Position numbers and translations under genes: made by a program. The notes below the pieces were generated by a model. It was given only the letters and a program-made list of their open reading frames with translations. It was not told where the DNA came from and searched no databases. Shown here in pieces: positions 45,830-55,500 of a stretch of 64,000 nt of DNA. Origin of the DNA: Caminibacter pacificus. Its GTDB lineage: Bacteria > Campylobacterota > Campylobacteria > Campylobacterales > Nautiliaceae. Each line of letters opens with the position of its first letter. Positions within the stretch are counted from its first letter, which is position 1. The stretch is from NCBI RefSeq assembly GCF_003752135.1, contig NZ_RJVK01000002.1:124001-188000 (forward strand), in the 5' to 3' direction.

Positions 45830-47053
45830 TTATTTTACTTTTTTAAATATTACAACTCCGTTTGTACCACCGAAACCGAACGAGTTACTCATAGCAACTT
45901 CGATTTCAGCTTCTCTCGCTTTATTCGGAACATAATCCAAATCACATTCCGGATCCGGTTCTTCGTAATTGATTGTCGGTGGTAAGATGTTTTTATTCAT
46001 AGCCATTAAAGTAATAACCGCTTCGATAGTTCCGGCAGCACCTAAACAATGCCCCGTCGCACCTTTAGTCGAACTTACAGGAGGGCATTTTTCTTTTCCT
46101 CCGAAAAGCGTCTTAATAGCCATTGTTTCATAAAGGTCGTTATATTTTGTTGATGTTCCGTGCGCGTTAATATAGTCGATTTTCGGACGTCCGGCCATTT
46201 CATAAGCCATTTTCATAGCTCTATAAGCACCTTCTCCTCCAGGAGCCGGAGTAGTGATGTGGTTTGCGTCTCCGCTCTCACCCACACCGATAATTTCTCC
46301 GTAAATTTTAGCGCCTCTTGCTACAGCGTCTTCATATTTTTCAAGAATCAAACAAGCACCGCCTTCACCCATAACGAATCCGTCTCTTTTCGCATCAAAC
46401 GGTCTGCTTGCATGCTTAGGGTCGTCGTTTCTTGTAGATAGAGCTTTCATAGCGGCAAATCCGCCAACTCCCACAGGACAAATACAAGCTTCTCCGGCCA
46501 CTACCATCATTTTATCAGCCATTCCGGCTTTTAGAGTTTTATATGCTTCCGTGATAGCGTGAGTTCCGGCCGCACAAGCAGTTACGCTTGCAAGGTTAGG
46601 ACCTTTTAGTCCGTATTCGATAGATACGAATCCGCCTATCATATTTACAAGAGCGCTCGGAATAAAGAAAGGAGAAATTCTTCTCGGACCTCTCGTTTCA
46701 ACGATTACGCTTGCTTTTTCGATAACAGGAAGTCCCCCGATACCGCTTGCCGCAGAGATACCGAATCTTTCTCCATTATAATCTTCAAGCCCGCTATCGG
46801 CCATAGCTTCTTTTGCCGCAGCAAGTGCGAGTTGAATGAATCTGTCAGCTTTTTTTACCTCTTTCGCATCCATAATAGTTTTAGGGTCAAATCCTTTTAC
46901 TTCTCCAGCGATTTGAGAACCGAACCCTTCAGGATCGAAGTGAGTAATTCTGTCAATCCCCGTCTTACCGGCGATAATATTATCAAAAGCTTCATCTTTA
47001 TTAAGACCAACCGCATTAATCATCCCGATACCAGTTACAACAATTCTGCTCAT
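45830..47053 (-). CDS. fabF: Beta-ketoacyl-ACP synthase II
   Basis: The 407-residue condensing enzyme has the Cys-His-His triad: ACAAGTHAI (Cys), NAHGTSTKYND and GATGHCLGAAG (His residues), plus the C-terminal NSFGFGGTNGV. It elongates acyl-ACP chains. It lies between acpP and accA, with 9 bases to accA. The 77-base gap from acpP contains two hairpins. Confidence 0.97.
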   Translation of the reverse strand: MSRIVVTGIGMINAVGLNKDEAFDNIIAGKTGIDRITHFDPEGFGSQIAGEVKGFDPKTIMDAKEVKKADRFIQLALAAAKEAMADSGLEDYNGERFGISAASGIGGLPVIEKASVIVETRGPRRISPFFIPSALVNMIGGFVSIEYGLKGPNLASVTACAAGTHAITEAYKTLKAGMADKMMVVAGEACICPVGVGGFAAMKALSTRNDDPKHASRPFDAKRDGFVMGEGGACLILEKYEDAVARGAKIYGEIIGVGESGDANHITTPAPGGEGAYRAMKMAYEMAGRPKIDYINAHGTSTKYNDLYETMAIKTLFGGKEKCPPVSSTKGATGHCLGAAGTIEAVITLMAMNKNILPPTINYEEPDPECDLDYVPNKAREAEIEVAMSNSFGFGGTNGVVIFKKVK

Positions 47054-47070
47054 TTAATCCCTTTCGTGTG

Positions 47071-47123
47071 ATATGAAGTAGATACCGCTATACCCACTTC
47101 ATATTACACTGCCAAAAAGGCAG
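47071..47123 (-). promoter_or_regulatory. Two hairpins between acpP and fabF
   Basis: On the minus strand, CTGCC-TTTTT-GGCAG (47123-47109) is followed by a 9-base-pair stem of ATATGAAGT and ACTTCATAT around a 16-base loop (47104-47071). No T-run follows, so they are not simple terminators. They may set the higher acpP to fabF ratio through mRNA processing or partial attenuation. Confidence 0.45.
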
Positions 47124-47130
47124 AAAAAAA

Positions 47131-47364
47131 TTATTTTTTATGTTGTTCGATGTAATTTACTACGTCTTGAACAGTTTGGATTTTTTCCGCTTCGCTATCA
47201 GGAATTTCGATTTCGAATTTTTCTTCAAGAGCCATAATCATTTCAACAACGTCAAGGCTGTCAGCTCCCAAATCTTCTACGAATTTAGCTTCCGGTTTTA
47301 CTTCCTCCGGACTTACGTTTAATTGCTCAACGATAACTTCTTTTACTTCATCAAATAGTGCCAT
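47131..47364 (-). CDS. acpP: Acyl carrier protein
   Basis: The 77-residue acidic protein has the phosphopantetheine site [21 protein letters not shown] with the modified Ser, and the usual helix 3 ([20 protein letters not shown]). It carries acyl chains in fatty-acid synthesis. The order fabG-acpP-fabF-accA is a common Campylobacterota cluster. Confidence 0.98.
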   Translation of the reverse strand: MALFDEVKEVIVEQLNVSPEEVKPEAKFVEDLGADSLDVVEMIMALEEKFEIEIPDSEAEKIQTVQDVVNYIEQHKK

Positions 47365-47424
47365 AAGGTCTCCTTTTTTTTAATTTTTCAGCATTTTAGC
47401 AAAAAATTTTCACTCAGACAAATT

Positions 47425-48168
47425 TTACATATACATTCCGCCGTTTACTTTAAGCGTTTCTCCCGTAATGTAACTTGCTTCGTCGCTTAAAAGAAAAGCA
47501 ACCGCATTTGCAACCTCAACAGGATTTGCAAGTCTTTTTAGAGGAATTTTATTTAAAATCTCCTCTTTTACCTTTTCAGGAAGATTTTTTGTCATATCTG
47601 TATCGATAAATCCCGGAGTTACGGTATTAAATCTAATATTTCTCGCCGCACCTTCAAGTGCGAAAGTTTTTGTCATAGCGATAACTCCGCCTTTACTCGC
47701 AACATAATTCGCCTGACCTACGTTTCCGCTTTCGGCTACTACACTCGCTACGTTTACAACGCTTCCGAATCTTTTTTTACTCATTACTTTCAGTGCCTCT
47801 CTACATCCTATAAATGTAGAAGTAAGATTTGCGTCGATTACTTTTTTGAAATCTTCCACACTCATTCTCATAGCAAGTTTGTCGTTTGTAATACCAGCGT
47901 TATTTACAAGATAACTAAGCTCTCCGTCGCTATCGATTATAGTTTTTATAGCTTCGACAAACGCTTTTTCATCAGCTACGTCAAAACCGATAACTGCCGC
48001 ACTCCCGCCTTCGTTTTCGATTTCTTCTTTTAATTTGTCCGCAAGCTCGGCGTTACTTCTGTAATTTATCCAAACTTTTACTCCGTTTTTTGCCAAAACT
48101 CTTGCTATTTCGGCTCCGATTCCCCTGCTTGCACCAGTAATTAATGCATTCTTACCGGAAAATGTCAT
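47425..48168 (-). CDS. fabG: 3-oxoacyl-ACP reductase FabG
   Basis: The 247-residue SDR has the cofactor motif TGASRGIGAEIA, NNAGIT, the catalytic triad in VNVASVVAESGNVGQANYVASKGG (Ser, Tyr, Lys) and the FabG ending DEASYITGETLKVNGGMYM. It reduces 3-oxoacyl-ACP using NADPH. It is the first gene of the fatty-acid cluster; mraY starts 50 bases away on the other strand. Confidence 0.97.
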   Translation of the reverse strand: MTFSGKNALITGASRGIGAEIARVLAKNGVKVWINYRSNAELADKLKEEIENEGGSAAVIGFDVADEKAFVEAIKTIIDSDGELSYLVNNAGITNDKLAMRMSVEDFKKVIDANLTSTFIGCREALKVMSKKRFGSVVNVASVVAESGNVGQANYVASKGGVIAMTKTFALEGAARNIRFNTVTPGFIDTDMTKNLPEKVKEEILNKIPLKRLANPVEVANAVAFLLSDEASYITGETLKVNGGMYM

Positions 48169-48218
48169 ATTAATCTCCTTTTTGTTTTGATAAAATTTTA
48201 CCTAAAAAAAGGTTTTTG

Positions 48219-49274
48219 ATGTTATATTATTTATACGAGCACTTCGGAATCAATCTATTCCACTATATTTCGGTTAGAGCAATTATATCCTTTTTTATAG
48301 CATTTTTGCTAACTCTATATCTTATGCCTAAGTTCATTACTTGGGCAAAAGAAAAAGCCACCCAGCCAATATACGATTTGGCTCCCGAAAATCATCAACA
48401 AAAATCAAAAACCCCTACAATGGGCGGAGTCGTTTTCATTTCAAGCGCCATTATCGCCATAATTTTAACGGTCAAGTTTAATTTTTTTACGATAATCTCT
48501 CTTCTTAGCGCACTCGGATTTATGCTTATCGGCATAATGGACGATTGGGGCAAAATCAAAGGAAAAAGCAACCAAGCAGGTCTTAGCGCAAAAAGAAAAT
48601 TCATCCTCCAATGGATTTTGGCATTTTTAATTGCGTTTGCTCTTTATTTTTACGGATTCGATACGAGTCTTTATATTCCTTTTTATAAATATCCGGTTAT
48701 CGATATGGGAATTTTTGCCGTAGTATTTTGGGCTTTTGTGATTGTGGGAATGAGCAACGCCGTTAATCTTACCGACGGACTTGACGGACTTGCTACGATT
48801 CCGAGCGTCTTTTCGTTTTTGACTCTTTCCATATTTTTATATTTCAGCGGAAACGCTATTTTTAGTAGATATTTATATCTGCCTTTTGAACTTGGAGTCG
48901 GAGAAGTGGTCGTAATTTCTATGGCTCTTATGGGAGCGCTTTTAGGATTTTTATGGTATAACGCAAATCCGGCTGAAATTTTTATGGGAGATAGCGGAAG
49001 TTTGACCTTGGGAGCGTTAATAGGACTATTCGCTATTTTTGCAAAAAGCGAAATTCTTTTGATTTTCATCGGTTTCGTATTTATTATGGAAACGGTTTCG
49101 GTTATACTTCAAGTAGGAAGTTACAAAACAAGAGGAAAAAGAATTTTTCTTATGGCGCCGATTCATCACCATTTCGAAGAACTCGGTTGGAGCGAAAACA
49201 AAATTACGATAAGATTTTGGATAATCGCTTTAATTACAAATATCATAGCAATTTTAAGCATTAAAATCAGATAA
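48219..49274 (+). CDS. mraY: Phospho-N-acetylmuramoyl-pentapeptide-transferase
   Basis: The 351-residue membrane enzyme has ten helices and motifs [30 protein letters not shown] (the DD and NLTDG active-site residues) and the HHHFEELGW loop (IHHHFEE). It makes lipid I in peptidoglycan synthesis. The ATG at 48219 is preferred over the TTG just before. A weak ACCT-AGGT hairpin (48200-48213) covers its AAAGG site. Confidence 0.97.
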   Translation: MLYYLYEHFGINLFHYISVRAIISFFIAFLLTLYLMPKFITWAKEKATQPIYDLAPENHQQKSKTPTMGGVVFISSAIIAIILTVKFNFFTIISLLSALGFMLIGIMDDWGKIKGKSNQAGLSAKRKFILQWILAFLIAFALYFYGFDTSLYIPFYKYPVIDMGIFAVVFWAFVIVGMSNAVNLTDGLDGLATIPSVFSFLTLSIFLYFSGNAIFSRYLYLPFELGVGEVVVISMALMGALLGFLWYNANPAEIFMGDSGSLTLGALIGLFAIFAKSEILLIFIGFVFIMETVSVILQVGSYKTRGKRIFLMAPIHHHFEELGWSENKITIRFWIIALITNIIAILSIKIR

Positions 49275-49283
49275 AGGAATAAA

Positions 49284-50195
49284 ATGTACGATTATGAAAC
49301 ACAAAACGAAAAATTAAAAGCCGAAATCAAAATATTTAAAATAAAAGCTTTAAAAGAAAAAATAGTGCTTTTCGGAGTGGTGTTATTGATTTTGGCGGAA
49401 GTATTGCTGCTTTTTTCGTTTTTTAAAAAATCTCTTTTCCCTGCAAAACCTATCCGTTCTCCATACGTTGCGGTTATAAATATCGATAAAACCATTACGG
49501 TTCCGTATATCGACAAACTCACAAAAAGAATGCAAGCGTTACTAAAAGACAAAAACTGCAAAGAATTTTTATTGATTTTCAACACTCCTGGCGGCAGCCC
49601 GAGTGCGAGTGACGAATTTAATGCGTTTTTAAAATGGGTTAACAAAAAGAAAAAAGTAAACGTTTATGTAGAGAGTATGGCCGCAAGCGGCGGATATTAC
49701 ATCATCAGCGCAATCAAACCTATCGTTGCCAATAAAAACGCAGTTGTTGGAAGTATAGGTGTTATTATGCCTCACTTCGTAATTAAAAAACTGGCTGATA
49801 AATTGGGAGTTGAAGAAGACTCTCTTACAATCGGAAAATATAAAGAACCTGTATCGTTATTTAGAAAATTTAGTGAAAAAGACAAAGAATACCTAAAATC
49901 TCATCTTTTAATGCCTACATATCAAAACTTCCTACAAACGGTTGCAAAAGACAGAAATATCTCTATAGACAAACTAAAACAATACGCGGACGGGAAAATT
50001 TATGTAGCGAGTATCGTAAAAGGTATTTTGGTAGATAAAATTTCCACACTTATCGAATACAAAGAGGAGATTAAAAAAAGACTCGGCAAAAACGTAAAAT
50101 TCATAGATATTCCGCTTGAAAGAAAAAGAGTGCCGTTTTTCAATATAAAATTGACAAGCGACATCGGAAAGTTTCTTGAAAAGATAGCTCAATGA
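49284..50195 (+). CDS. sppA: Signal peptide peptidase SppA-like (S49 family)
   Basis: The 303-residue protein has one N-terminal membrane helix (about 24-46) and an S49 domain: VAVINIDKTI, FNTPGGSPSASDEF, VESMAASGGYYIISA with the likely nucleophilic Ser, VGSIGVIMPH, and a Lys downstream (ADGKIYV). It digests leftover signal peptides. It lies between mraY and murD and overlaps murD by 4 bases, an interruption of the usual mraY-murD pair. Confidence 0.88.
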   Translation: MYDYETQNEKLKAEIKIFKIKALKEKIVLFGVVLLILAEVLLLFSFFKKSLFPAKPIRSPYVAVINIDKTITVPYIDKLTKRMQALLKDKNCKEFLLIFNTPGGSPSASDEFNAFLKWVNKKKKVNVYVESMAASGGYYIISAIKPIVANKNAVVGSIGVIMPHFVIKKLADKLGVEEDSLTIGKYKEPVSLFRKFSEKDKEYLKSHLLMPTYQNFLQTVAKDRNISIDKLKQYADGKIYVASIVKGILVDKISTLIEYKEEIKKRLGKNVKFIDIPLERKRVPFFNIKLTSDIGKFLEKIAQ

Positions 50196-51364
50196 AATCT
50201 CTTTTCGGATACGGAATTACGACAAAAGAGATAGCAAAAAGCGGCAATTGGCATATATTCGACGATAACTTTAAAGAAGTGAGTTTTGATAAATACGGAA
50301 ACAAACTCCTACCCTCTTCCCTTTTCAAACCCGAAAAATCAAAACTCGAAATAACCTCTCCGGGAATCCCGCCAAGTCACGAGCTTATTAAAAAGGCTAA
50401 AAATTTAATTAGCGAATTCGATTATTACTATTCGAAAATGCCTTTTAGCATATGGATTACGGGCACAAACGGCAAAACCACTACGACAGAAATGATTCAT
50501 CATATTCTGCCGCATTCCGATATAGGCGGAAACATCGGTATTCCTCTTGGAAAACTCGATATAAACAAAAAATTTTGGGTTTTGGAAGTAAGTAGTTTTC
50601 AGCTTCACTACACCACATTTGCAAAACCGAATATTTTTGTCGTATTACCGCTAAAAGAAGACCATATTTCATGGCACGGAAGTTTTGAAGAGTATGTAAA
50701 TGCAAAACTTTCCCCTCTTAAAAGAATGAACGAAAGAGATGTGGTGATTATGCCTAAAAAATTCGACAGAGAAACAAAAGCTTATAAAATATTATACGAA
50801 AACGAACACGACTTGATTGACAAATTCAACTTCAAAAACCTAAATTTCAAAACTCCTTTTTTGCTTGATGAAGTACTTGCTAAAGTCGTTTTTTATATTC
50901 TATTTTTCAAAGAACCGGATTTGAGTGATTTCAAAATCGACCCTCATAAATTGGAAGAATTTAATGACAAAAAAAATAGACTATGGGTGGATGACAGCAA
51001 AGCCACAAACGTAGATGCCACACTAAACGCTCTAAAAAGATACGAAGATAAAAAGATACTTTTAATATTAGGAGGCGTAGATAAAGGTCAAAATTTCGAA
51101 GAGCTGTTCGAATATATGAAAAGTTTGGATATCAGGCTGTTTATCATAGGTGAAAACACAACTCTTTTTGAAAATTTAGCCAAAAAATATTCAATCGATT
51201 ACAAAATACCTAAAACTTTAGAAAAAGCGGTTAATGATATCGACAAAATTCACGATCAAAATAGCGTAGCACTTCTTAGTCCTGCGTGCGCAAGTTTTGA
51301 CCAATTCAACGGATATAAGCATAGAGGCGAAGAATTTAAAAAATTCGTATCGAAATTACCATAA
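50192..51364 (+). CDS. murD: UDP-N-acetylmuramoylalanine--D-glutamate ligase
   Basis: The 390-residue ligase has the ATP loop ITGTNGKTTTTEMIHHI, EVSSFQLHYT, VLPLKEDHISWHG, KAKNRLWVDDSKATNVDATLNAL-type segment (NRLWVDDSKATN) and LLILGGVDKGQNF, ending with SPACASFDQFNGYKHRGEEFK. It adds D-glutamate to UDP-MurNAc-Ala. It is shorter than most MurD (about 430-450), mainly in the N-terminal domain, as often in Campylobacterota. Confidence 0.95.
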   Translation: MKSLFGYGITTKEIAKSGNWHIFDDNFKEVSFDKYGNKLLPSSLFKPEKSKLEITSPGIPPSHELIKKAKNLISEFDYYYSKMPFSIWITGTNGKTTTTEMIHHILPHSDIGGNIGIPLGKLDINKKFWVLEVSSFQLHYTTFAKPNIFVVLPLKEDHISWHGSFEEYVNAKLSPLKRMNERDVVIMPKKFDRETKAYKILYENEHDLIDKFNFKNLNFKTPFLLDEVLAKVVFYILFFKEPDLSDFKIDPHKLEEFNDKKNRLWVDDSKATNVDATLNALKRYEDKKILLILGGVDKGQNFEELFEYMKSLDIRLFIIGENTTLFENLAKKYSIDYKIPKTLEKAVNDIDKIHDQNSVALLSPACASFDQFNGYKHRGEEFKKFVSKLP

Positions 51365-51391
51365 ATTAAGGAAACTTTAAGAAACATTGTA

Positions 51392-51397
51392 TATAAT
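51392..51397 (+). promoter_or_regulatory. -10 box of tRNA-Phe
   Basis: TATAAT stands ten bases upstream of the tRNA 5' end (51407), inside GTATATAATTTCAC. A -35 box is not clear. Confidence 0.6.
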
Positions 51398-51406
51398 TTC
51401 ACTCGC

Positions 51407-51482
51407 GCCCAGGTAGCTCAGTCGGTAGAGCAAGGGACTGAAAATCCCTGTGTCGGCGGTTCGATTCCGTCCCTGGGCACCA
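51407..51482 (+). tRNA. tRNA-Phe (GAA)
   Basis: The 76-base cloverleaf has acceptor arms GCCCAGG and CCTGGGC, D-arm GCTCAGTCGGTAGAGC, anticodon arm GGGACTGAAAATCCC with anticodon GAA, T-arm GGCGGTTCGATTCCGTC and an encoded CCA end. It is a single tRNA after murD; no terminator with a clear stem follows. Confidence 0.97.
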
Positions 51483-51549
51483 TTTTCAAAGCTCCTTAGT
51501 TTAGTCAGACACTTTTTTAAAACAATTTTTCATTTAGCTCACGGGCCTC

Positions 51550-51834
51550 TTAAAAAGGCCTCTTAGAATCCAAAAATTCCATAAGCTCTACAAATTCCGG
51601 TTTTTGAACGTATAGATATTTGTATTTTTCATATGTAGCCCAAACTTTTTTGTAGTTATCTCTTCCGCGTTTTTTGAGCTCCATTGCAACCGCCGCGTTA
51701 ATAAAACCTCTATAAGCGTTTTTAAAAGGATGATTCGTTTTTCTTATCGTATGCCAATACTCTTCCAATACTTCGTGAGCCTCATAATACTCACCTCTTA
51801 GTATCAATTCTTTAAACTCTTCAAAAAGTTTCAT
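51550..51834 (-). CDS. DUF309 domain protein
   Basis: The 94-residue helical protein has the DUF309 signature GEYYEAHEVLEEYWHTIR, followed by FKNAYRGFINAAVAMELKKRG. The family has no established function; its conserved Glu and His residues could bind metal. Its start lies 25 bases from the divergent nucleosidase gene, and the two share a palindromic ribosome-site region (51841-51852). Confidence 0.88.
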   Translation of the reverse strand: MKLFEEFKELILRGEYYEAHEVLEEYWHTIRKTNHPFKNAYRGFINAAVAMELKKRGRDNYKKVWATYEKYKYLYVQKPEFVELMEFLDSKRPF

Positions 51835-51840
51835 ATAATT

Positions 51841-51852
51841 CCTTTAAAAAGG
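51841..51852. promoter_or_regulatory. Near-palindromic double ribosome site between divergent genes
   Basis: CCTTTAAAAAGG gives AAAAAGG on the plus strand before the nucleosidase ATG (51860) and AAAGG on the minus strand before the DUF309 gene ATG (51834). With only 25 bases between the starts, each promoter must lie inside the other gene or farther upstream. Confidence 0.55.
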
Positions 51853-51859
51853 TTTTTTA

Positions 51860-52570
51860 ATGCTGAATATTATTACGGCACTCAAAATAGAAGCCGAACC
51901 TATTATTAAAAAATACGACTTAAAAGCCCGAAACGGAATATACCAAAATAAATACATAAATTTAATAATAACGGGCCAAGGAAAAATAAAATCGGCAATA
52001 AACACCGCTCTTTTGTTACAAAAATTTCCTCAAAAAACATTAAATATAGGTATAGCAGGCTCTGATGAATTTGATATTAACGAAGGTTTTTTTATTCATA
52101 AAATTACGGATACCGATAGCGGATTTGAATATTACCCGGACTTTTTTGAAGAAAATTCAAAAGAAATTTTCACTGTCTCAAAACTTGGAAAATATCACTC
52201 TTTAACGGATATGGAAAGCAGCGGTTTTTTTGAGGCTTGTTATAAGTTTTTGAGTGTTGAGAATATTATTTTATACAAGATAGTAAGCGACACCCCAAAA
52301 ATCAAACCCGATAAAAAACTCATACCCGATTTAATCGAAAATCATTTATTTATTATAGAAAAACTTCTTGATGAAAAAAACGATTTTTTTAAAGATATAG
52401 AAGAATTTTTAGAAAAGGCCAATCAAAAAATGAAACTGACAAAAACACAATATGAAGAGCTTAAAAAAATAATCGTTTATTACAAAATAAAACAAAAACC
52501 TTTCCCGAAAATTCCTATTTTAAAAAACAAAAAAGAGGTAAGCGAGTTTTTAAACTCTCTTACCAGTTAA
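51860..52570 (+). CDS. Nucleoside phosphorylase / MTA-SAH nucleosidase-like protein
   Basis: The 236-residue protein shows the MTAN pattern in the first two thirds: ITALKIEAEPI (position of Glu12 in MTAN), NIGIAGSDEF, SLTDMESSGFFEACY (purine and ribose contact) and YKIVSDTPK (the Asp of the VSD motif). The remaining part is a Lys-rich helical tail (about 180-236). Hydrolysis of a 5'-modified adenosine is plausible, including 5'-deoxyadenosine from radical SAM enzymes. Its 3' end overlaps a giant surface-protein gene by 11 bases. Confidence 0.75.
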   Translation: MLNIITALKIEAEPIIKKYDLKARNGIYQNKYINLIITGQGKIKSAINTALLLQKFPQKTLNIGIAGSDEFDINEGFFIHKITDTDSGFEYYPDFFEENSKEIFTVSKLGKYHSLTDMESSGFFEACYKFLSVENIILYKIVSDTPKIKPDKKLIPDLIENHLFIIEKLLDEKNDFFKDIEEFLEKANQKMKLTKTQYEELKKIIVYYKIKQKPFPKIPILKNKKEVSEFLNSLTS

Positions 52571-55500
52571 TAGCTTTTACTTGAGACTTAGAAGCATTAA
52601 CGTCCGCGCTTGATTGAGCCTTTATAGTTCTATTATTTTCAGGTGCGTAAGTAGAGTTATTGTCTCCAATACCGGCCCAACCGCTAGCAACAATCAAGAA
52701 GTTTATTTTATTACATGGATGAGTTAAACAGTTATGATTCGTACTGCTTGGAGCTTGATAAGTCGTCGCTTTAGGATGATACCACATCCAACTTGAAATA
52801 TCATATTCTCCTCTTACGCTATACGGAAGAGGCTTTGACGTAGTATATTTCAAATCTTCATATCCGGAACTAATAGGACTTAAAGATAATGAAACATTAG
52901 GAACGACTGAATTAGTAATATTGATATCTCCTTCCAAACTACTATTATGGAAATTATTAACTTCCCAATTTCCGTTTTTGTAGTACTCGTATTTTACACT
53001 GTTATGTATAACACCAGAATAACTGGAAATATCAGGAATCACAATTCTTCCATAAATAAAATTAGCATTAAGATTCACTAAAACATTACCATTAACCGCA
53101 TCACTATCAAGAGCATTAATTGATGTTAAATTAAACACAAAAGGATTCACAGGCGAAGAATAATCTTTTTTAAAGTTAATTTTCGTATTAATTTGAGCTA
53201 ATCCGTTACTAAATTTATTTTTAATTACAGTAAATGAAATAGGTAATGTATTTAAAGTATCATGAACGACCGTTTCATTTTCTTCTTTATAAAGTAAATT
53301 GAAATTATTTGTTACCGTCGAATGTGATACATTAACTTCAACATTATCGGCATAACATGCTTTTTTATAATTTTGCGTTGTTTGTCCGTCTTTGTTTTTT
53401 GCAATAAGAGAAAAACTCAAAACACTCGACATATTCAAATCTCTTGAGATATATGTAAAACCATTTCCTCCGTTATTATATGAAATAGTTGAAATGGCAA
53501 AATTATAAGGTATAAAAGTTTTTATTATAGTTGCTGTAGAGATTAAATTTCCTTCAGGATTTAGATTATCATTTGAATCTACATTTGCAAATTCACTACC
53601 GTTTACTTCTTTTACACTGATATTCAAATCACCAACTTCACTATATTTTAAAACGACATTAGCAGTACCGTTAATAAATTTTACAGGATTAGTAATAAAA
53701 GTAATTACCCCACGATTACATCCGTTACTTGCATTCGTATCATTATAATCAAGCATAGGTGAAACATTTGATAAATTTAGAGTTTCATTATAATCGATAC
53801 TTGGAACTCCGTTGTTGTCTAAAGCTTTAATTGTAAACGTGTAATTTTCGCCGGCTTTCAATTTTCCACTCGGAGCTGTAATTTGAAAATTCTTAGGTCT
53901 TACCGAAAAATTATCTCTACTATATGCATGTTCTCCGAAATGACCGAATAAACACTCTAAACATCTTTGATTTTGTTTAGCTGGATTATTTCCTCCATAA
54001 CCGGTCGCTTTATTATAATAACTACATTCTCTAGCACAAAAACAATCTGGAATATCCTCACTTGCTGTTCTCATACAATTTTCAGCCTCTTGTCCGTATT
54101 TAGCTGCCATCATCTCCCAAATACAACTCATAGTAATGTCGCCACTACCTTCTATTTGAGCTTGACATTCATTCATAGTAGTCCATCTAAAAGCTAGACC
54201 GTCTCTATCACCTTTAATATAAGTAATTCTAAACCTTGCGTTTTTAATAGCTTGCGGAACATTAAAACTCAATTCAACCGACTTTCCGTTAAAAACGACA
54301 AATGTTGGAGATATACTTTGTTTATGATTTAATTCATCTTCATTAGTAACATTGGCATCAACTACCGACACCATAATAAACCCGTGATAATCGCTTAAAG
54401 TCGTATTGTCATCCGAAATATGAATAATATCCACTGTAAAAGGTTTATTTACGATTTTAGTATATAAATTATTTAATGGATCGTTTTCATCAGCAGGATC
54501 ACTGTTTTGATTAAGTATTGTTTGCAAATTATTTGGCTCTACTGCGTTAAACGTTCCAAACGGAGGAGTATAAACATTAGCAACGGTATTAAATGGTACG
54601 CACTTTACAATTTCTTGAGCGTTATCGTCTTCGATTTTAACCCAATCGGTCTCAAATGAAGCTTTAAAATTAAAAACGCCGTCCAAATCAATTTGTGTAG
54701 CATTCTCATCTACATTAAATTTCCCTAAAAAATTTACATAAACTTTTGCATTATTATCATCAAAATTACTTGCTACACGCAATAAACCTCCGTTATTTTC
54801 ATCCGCACCGTCACCTATATTATATTTACTTAAATTAGTATCAGCATAAAATGTAAACAAATCATCATTTGGTTCATCGCTCTGATGAATAAAATCGTTC
54901 CAGCCGATATTTTTCATTGATGTAGTATTTTGAACATATTCGAAATAATGGGTACTCATAAATATTTTAACGTCTTTAGCATCTGCAATATCTTCATCTA
55001 AAGGGTCTTTTTTCATATTTGAATACCATATTGTGATATTGTATTCTTTTGACGGGTCGATTTGAGCGTTATCTATAAATTGGCCGTTTTGATAAATAAT
55101 TTTATCTCCATCTCTTATAGTATCAATGTAATAACAAATTCTTGGCTGATACAGTTCTGTAGCAAACGCTATCATTCCCAAAAATATTCCGTCAACCGTA
55201 GTATGCACGTTTAAAGTAGCACTATACTCCGAAGCATCAGGATTAGCATCTCTAATTTTAGTCATTGCCACACTTGCATCAAAATTATCAATATCGATTC
55301 CGTTATTATTCTCTAACATAGGAATTCTTAAAATATCATCACTTAATACCGAGTCAAATTCGTTATTCGGATCAAAACCAGGAGCATTTTCCGTTAAATT
55401 AATATCGTTTATATCGACATAATCTCCTATGTTGCTTTTTTCACCTTCTGCCGAAAAAACAGTCATTTGAGATTCAACGGCACCATTATGAGGTAAAACT

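Noticed and set aside
51536-51566. Terminator formed by GGCCTCTTAAAAAGGCC after the DUF309 gene
   Set aside because: The stem is short, overlaps the stop codon and has no T-run downstream on the minus strand.
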